Origin: Cyclina sinensis
Taxonomy: Eukaryota > Mollusca > Bivalvia > Venerida > Veneridae
Length of the DNA: 64,000 nucleotides
Reading direction: 5' to 3'
Assembly (NCBI GenBank): GCA_012932295.1
Contig: JAAONU010000010.1
Span: forward strand, 22,938,977 to 23,002,976
Below the pieces are notes generated by a model that had not been told where the DNA came from, searched no databases, and saw nothing but the letters and a program-made list of their open reading frames with translations. A program made the translations under genes and the position numbers. Positions 58,930 through 64,000 of the stretch are shown here, piece by piece (the stretch's first letter is position 1; every line of letters starts with the position of its first letter).

Positions 58930-61325
58930 ATGTTTAAGATTCACTCATACATCGCCTTCATTGGTAGGTTAAATCTGAGCATTTATGTAACAAACTGTAA
59001 TGAGGAATTGAATTAGAGATTTTTTTCGCGTTACAAATCACAAATACTGTAGTCTTAGTTCTTCCATTCGAAAGCTTATCAAAAGAAACATGAATAATAA
59101 AACTAGAGAACACCCACGTCAAAAATTTACAAAGATGTTCTTCAAGTTTTAGATATTTTGCAATAGAGACAAAAAATATAATTAACAAAATAGGATATAT
59201 AAAACTACATGTGTCATTGCTCAACACTGCTTCTCGCTCAACACTTCTTCTCACACGGAGTACAATTTCGTGTTAAGGTATAATTGTTCTTAACGAAACA
59301 GGATTTCTTTTTTCTCATCTCATAAACATAAATGCCTTATTGGTCTTAAATGACAAAACGGCATTAACTACTAGAGATATGATATTTTCAACAACAACAA
59401 CAACAACAACAACAGTTTTGAATTTCCCATAATAAGCTGATAATGAAACAAAAAATTTATTTCCAGCTTTATTGGTACCATGTATAAAACAGATGACTGA
59501 AAAAAAATCAACATTAAGTTTATATATATATATATTGTTTAATATAGCGGGCTCAGAATCAAAAGCACAGCCTTCTGACTGTACACGTTCTTGCAGGTCA
59601 TTCATTCTTAGATAAAGGGTACAATTTCAAAAAACAAGGGTTGAAAAATCGATAGATTAGAAATCCTTGTTTTTCTCCTGATTTTATTTTGACTACATTT
59701 GAACAAAATAAAACAACATTCAGTGGACCCAAACTGGCTTTTCTTTAAAAGATGCAGCTGTTAAAAAATATACACCCAAAAGGGCGATAAGGTACGTTAT
59801 ATCGCCAATCTTATGAAATTTAGATTTATTTATTGTATACATGAATGTAAAGACTATGAGCTCTAAATGGTAACTAATTCAACAACACGTAAAATCCTTA
59901 ACTTCGAGTATCGCCTTATTATTTTTGGTTTTCTGCAAGAAAATATTACAGCGAATATGCAGAAAATCGGTCTTTAAATTTTCATGCTCGTTCTTATTGT
60001 TGAATCTTTCATAAAACTCATTCATTCTACCTGAAAAACGTACTAAATTCGGCAGATGTTTAATAGCAATGAAGTGCTTCATTCTTTGATAAGATGGCCC
60101 ATGAAATCTTAAGTACAGCGTCACTTTATTAAACCCAAAAGTCATAACGTACCTTACTGGGCACAACATCTGAAACTATTTAAATGCAGTTTTCATTTTT
60201 ATTATTCATATTCAAGCTAATATTTTTTTAAATTGAAAAACGTATAAAACTTCAGAGTCAAGGCAGTAAATGTTATCGTTTAAATATATATTTTTCCGAT
60301 ATTTTAGCATATAAGTCCTATAACATTTGAATAACTTAAAAAGCATATACAAATATATCAAGGGAAAAAACGCTTAATAAACGAAATCCATTTTATAGGT
60401 AGACAACCATTAAACAAAGCACCTTTTTACAGTTTATGAGAGGATTTATTGTCATAATTTAGTATAAAGGTATCGTAACGTACCTTATGCAGTTTTTCTG
60501 TGCTTTGTTAATATTTACAGAAACTGCTTCTTAACAGTAAAAAAAACCATAAAAAAATATTTTTAAAAAACCCTTTATTCCAAAACTGTTACAGCGTGCT
60601 TAACCCAGAAGTACTTGTAATGGCTTACCACCTAATAATCTTTCAGCACAATGCTAAAGCAGAATAACTTTGTGACTTAAACGCTATATACATACACTCC
60701 ATCTAATATTTTTCCATATAAATACAAGGAAACTGTCATTCATATAGATCTGCTGACGAGTATCTGACGCAAAATATTTACCGAGGAAAAGATTTAATGC
60801 GTACAAAAGAAACAGATACAATCAAAGATAGTGTGTGATCTATGTAACGTTTCTTATCCTGTTTAAGCGAAAACAACTTAATATAAAAAAGACTTTAATT
60901 AAAAACATTTTAACTACAAATTAAAAGCAAATAAAGTTATATAACTATTGAAACAGTTAAAACTTTCAAAACGCTGAAAACATTGACAACAGTACTTAAT
61001 TTCGGCAAATATATCTGACTTGAGTTAAAGAAGTAATCAATTCCACAATTTGCTTTAGTCTCAATGCTTCGTAGCCTTAATACAGGTCTTCACTTTTAAA
61101 TTTAATAATCAAAATTAATTTGAGAGACAAAGCGATGTATTTTTATGCGGCTTTTCTTTACATGGACAAGAATTTAAACACCTTTGTAAATAGATATAAC
61201 ATTTCTTTCAAGAAACATACCTTTGTTAAGTATTTTAAATGCTTTTAGTGAAGTGAAATGTTGAAGAACAAGTGTGAATTTCGAAATATATGAAAAAAAA
61301 GGATTAATGAGTTTTCATTCATACC
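58930..61325. other. Intron 8, left part; simple repeats
   Basis: AT-rich. Contains (CAA)n at about 59389-59414 and (TA)n at about 59520-59535. The words 'taacgtacctta' recur near 60142 and 60477 and inverted near 59791, hinting at a degraded repeat. Minus frames at 58958-59254 and 59879-60169 have no recognisable domain. Confidence 0.5.
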
Positions 61326-61330
61326 TGTAT

Positions 61331-62722
61331 TTTTATGCCCCCACTTCAAAGAAGAGGGGGTATATTGCTTTGCAATTGTCTGTCTGTCGGTCGGTCCGTC
61401 GGTCCGTAGACCAAATGGTTTTTGACCAATAACTAAAGAATGCTTAGGCCTAGGAACTTCAAACTTGGTAGGATGATTGTCCATCACCAGTAGATGACCC
61501 CTATTGATTTTGGGGTCAAGGGGTCAAAGGTCAAGGTCACATTGACCTTGTAGGTAGAAACCGTTTCCGACCAATAACTAAAGAACGCTTAGGCCTAGAA
61601 ACTTCAAACTTGGTAGGATGATTGTCCATCACTAGTTGATGACCCCTATTGATTTTGGGGTCAAGGGGTCAAAGGTCAAGCTCACAGGGACCTTCATCCT
61701 AAAAACGGTTTCCGATCAATAACTAGAGAACGCTTTGACCTAGGTTCACCAAACTTGGTATGCTGGTTGGTCATCACCAGTAGATGACCCCTATTGATTT
61801 TGAGATCATTAGGTCAAAGGTCAAGCTCACAGGGACCTTCATCCTAAAAACGGTTTCTGATCAATAACTAGAGAACGCTTTGACCTAGGTTCACCAAACT
61901 TGGTTTGCTGGTTGGTCATCACCAGTAGATGATCCCTATTGACTTTGAGGTCATTAGGTCAAAGGTCAAGATCACAGAGACTTTCATCCTTAAAACGGTT
62001 TCCGATCAATAACTAGAGAACGCTTTGACCTAGGTTCACCAAACTTGGTTTGCTGGTTGATCATCACCAGTAGATGACCCCTATTGATTTTGAGGTCATT
62101 AGGTCAAAGGTCAAGCTCACAGGCACTTCCATCCTAAGAACGGTTTCTGATCAATAACTACAGACCACTTAGACCTAGGTTCACCAAACTTGGTATACTT
62201 GTTGGTCATCACCAGTAGATGACCCGTATTGACTTTGGGGTCATTAGGTCAAAGGTCAAGATCACAGAGACTTTCATCTTAAAAACGGTTTCCGATCAAT
62301 AACTAGAGAACGCTTAGGCCTAGAAACTTCAAACTTGGTAGGATGATTGTCCATCACCAGCAGATGACCCCTATTGATTTTGGGGTCAAGGGGTCAAAGG
62401 TCAAGGTCACATTGACCTTGTTGGTAAAAAACAGTTTCCAATCAATAACTTGACAACCCATGCGCCATTGACCCTCAAACTTCATATCTGCATTTGTCTT
62501 GGCCAGTAGATGACCCCTATTGATTTTGGGGTCAAAGGTCAAGGTCACATGTATGTCAAAACAATTCAGACCAATAACTTGGCTACCAAATGGCATCAGG
62601 TTTTGTGGACTGTGAGACTTACATTTTAGATAACATGTATATTTGGTCACTAGGTCAAAAGTCAGTCACAATAATCTTGCCACATGACTAATTGGCTGCC
62701 GATAGGGGGCATACATGTTTTA
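61331..62722 (+). mobile_element. Clam element family 2, full copy with ~145-bp tandem units (intron 8)
   Basis: Starts 'tttttatgcccccacttcaa' and ends 'gatagggggcatacatgttt', i.e. inverted ATGCCCCC ends. After a 'gtctgtctgtcggtcggtcc' stretch come about eight ~145-bp units: 'atcaataactagagaacgct', 'cttggtaggatgattgtcca', 'agtagatgacccctattgat', 'ggtcaaaggtcaaggtcac'. No transposase frame. Related fragments are at 17796-18030 and 63745-63868. Its unit differs from family 1 but shares the 'ggtcaaaggtcaaggtcac' style. Confidence 0.85.
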
Positions 62723-62729
62723 CAAACAT

Positions 62730-63612
62730 ATCTTGTTCAAAAGACTTCACAACAGTTTTCAGAATTTTCAAAAAATAGTATAACGTTTCTTATGAAGAAA
62801 AAATAAGAAACCCAGATGATGTCACTGAATGGCTTTTCTGGCAAAATTTAGTTTATTAATTGAGCTCAGTATTTTTTTATTGAGTGAAGTGGTTATTTAT
62901 TGAAAAGTTGACAGAGTTAACACCGTTTTTGGTAAACACTGATTAGCATTATGTTTTAGTTAAGGCAGTATAACGTATCTTATTCAGTAAGAAAGGACAA
63001 AGGAATGATATCAACTGAAATTTTTCCAAAGTTGGAATTACAAGAAAAATGTTGCTGAACACAAAATTCAAGCCTTCCCCTTCACATAAGACATTTTGTT
63101 GCATGCTCTGAATTCGTAGTTTTAAAAGAGTATGTCTCAAAAATACCTACTGTGCGGTGGGACAGAAAATTTTTCTCATTCTGTATCATTCATGCTGCTG
63201 TCTGAACAAATTTATTTTCAAATAGAGTGCAAGTTTTGTCCAATTCTTTTACATACCTACCAACTGTTTGGTTTGGTATGCTCTTAAATGAGCTGTATGC
63301 ATTTCTACACAGATGCACTTCGAAGGACAGTCAAAATTCGTAATTGTGCCCTTTATCTAAAAATGAATGAGGTTTTAACAACTTAACCCAATGTTTACAT
63401 TTTTTTGTCAAAAAAACAAAAGGGTATATCTAAAAAGAAGGTCAATTTCTACAACTTGCAGGATATTCTTAAATCCTTAAATTGCTAATATATGGAATGC
63501 TTAGGCAGGAACATTGAACGACAGGTACAAAAAGTTAAACTTACTCCAATAATTAAAACATTAAGCCAAGAAAAACTTACCTATCAGTTTACTTCTATTA
63601 AAATGGTTTCAG
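62730..63612. other. Intron 8, right part, nothing seen
   Basis: AT-rich intron up to the acceptor of exon 9. Confidence 0.6.
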
Positions 63613-63679
63613 ATTGATCATACAGACGACAACGATACAAGTGTGATCTTCACCCTATTAGACAGAGCCCCGATTGTTG
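63613..63679 (+). CDS. LolA-like gene, exon 9
   Basis: A 67-bp exon, phase 0 in and phase 1 out, acceptor 'ttaaaatggtttcag', donor 'gtaagt'. It encodes 'IDHTDDNDTSVIFTLLD' and 'RAPIVG'. The T-L-L-D-x-x-P-x-V-G ending is a strong family signature as I recall it. The gene must continue past the window edge. Confidence 0.82.
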
Positions 63680-63744
63680 GTAAGTTTATCATGCAAGAAG
63701 GGAAATATCAAGTATATTAATTCTCGAAAAGTATGCTCAAGTTT

Positions 63745-63868
63745 CTAATGAATGCCATGTGGAAGGACGTCCGTGTTATGGCCAAGGTTAAAGTATTGTT
63801 ACAAACAGACAGACAGGCCCACAGACATACACACCAAAAGCAATTTGTCTCTTCTGGGGGCATAAAAA
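63745..63868 (+). mobile_element. End fragment of clam element family 2
   Basis: Contains 'cagacagacaggcccacaga' and ends 'ctgggggcataaaaatg', matching the right end of family 2. The tandem units are absent. The frame at 63733-63942 spans it and is not a gene. Confidence 0.6.
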
Positions 63869-63925
63869 TGAATATTTCTAGACTTATTGTTAATTTAGTT
63901 GAACCAGGTTTGGTAAAACGTTTTC

Positions 63926-64000
63926 ACAAAGTGCTCAGGTGAGCTTTTCTGATCAGTCTTTGTCCATCGTCCGTCCGTCAGTCGTCAGCTTTTCATTCAA
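63926..64000 (-). mobile_element. Clam tandem-repeat element, family 1, copy C, cut by window end
   Basis: 'gctcaggtgagcttttctga' and 'tttgtccatcgtccgtccgt' match the left end of copy B (47860 onward), so the same orientation as copy B. The rest is outside the window. Confidence 0.7.

Larger units (their letters stand above)
45335..63679 (+). other. Multi-exon host gene: two-unit LolA-like-domain extracellular protein, partial at both ends
   Basis: Nine exons with GT-AG borders join on the plus strand. Exon pairs 1-2 (phase 1), 2-3 (0), 3-4 (0), 5-6 (0), 6-7 (0), 7-8 (1) and 8-9 (0) agree in phase. A segment is missing between exons 4 and 5. The protein has two related units, each with a G-I-x-C-D-x-W motif (GITCDLW in exon 1, GIKCDVW in exon 5), then a beta-rich stretch. 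A closing region has 'VDINPCFNYTEKK', 'SPFRITNLQ' and 'SVIFTLLDRAPIVG'. From memory this order matches large invertebrate secreted or membrane proteins annotated as LolA-like domain-containing, of unknown function. Three lesions are present (exons 4, 7 and 8). The first exons and the end lie outside the recognised region. Confidence 0.7.

Overview
The window is animal genomic DNA, most likely from a bivalve mollusc. It is AT-rich, has few long open frames and spliced exons with GT-AG borders. It carries tandem-repeat elements with 'gacctagtttttgacc' and 'atgccccc...gggggcata' motifs, which I know as very common in clam genomes. The genus cannot be fixed from sequence alone. No rRNA, functional tRNA, CRISPR or bacterial-type gene is visible.

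The left half (1-38 kb) is almost all intergenic repeat sequence. Positions 1-2160 and about 16270-18150 are diverged direct copies of one segment, each containing ~215-bp tandem units. Between them lie: an L1-like LINE relic (2255-3455, minus); a short 31-bp array (4222-4370); a hairpin-rich GC block (4620-5070); a large clam tandem-repeat element (5404-7781); a ~33-bp minisatellite (9540-11120); and a second LINE relic with a 2A-like and PHD-like amino end (11163-12830, minus). Further right are a dead Tc1-type transposase (22255-23046, minus), a 3.7-kb minisatellite with an inverted partner (26350-30010 and 30459-30945), three tandem tRNA-derived SINEs (32283-32905) and a 91-bp satellite (36180-37460).

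The middle (37.7-45 kb) holds a foldback element that recurs inverted at 50 kb, a possible cysteine-rich terminal exon (minus, 38864-39044), a retrotransposon gag relic (39464-39984, minus), a palindromic MITE with a visible target-site duplication (40178-40423), a SINE, a ~900-bp inverted repeat (42890-43800) and a pogo-like non-autonomous element (43985-44729).

The right third (45335 to the window edge) holds the one convincing host gene, on the plus strand. Nine exons (45335-45565, 47124-47290, 50888-51016, 52052-52152, 53536-53637, 53981-54055, 57980-58097, 58819-58927, 63613-63679) mostly join in compatible phases. They encode part of an invertebrate extracellular protein that I place, from memory, in the LolA-like-domain family, with two repeat units each bearing a G-I-x-C-D-x-W motif. 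Both gene ends lie outside what I can identify. As read, the gene carries a frameshift in exon 4, an in-frame TAG in exon 7 and a frameshift in exon 8. It is therefore either a pseudogene or an assembly with errors. Its introns are packed with a hAT-like remnant, a clam tandem-repeat element, a SINE, the foldback copy, 66-bp repeats, a 17/51-bp minisatellite of 2.6 kb and a second tandem-repeat element family.
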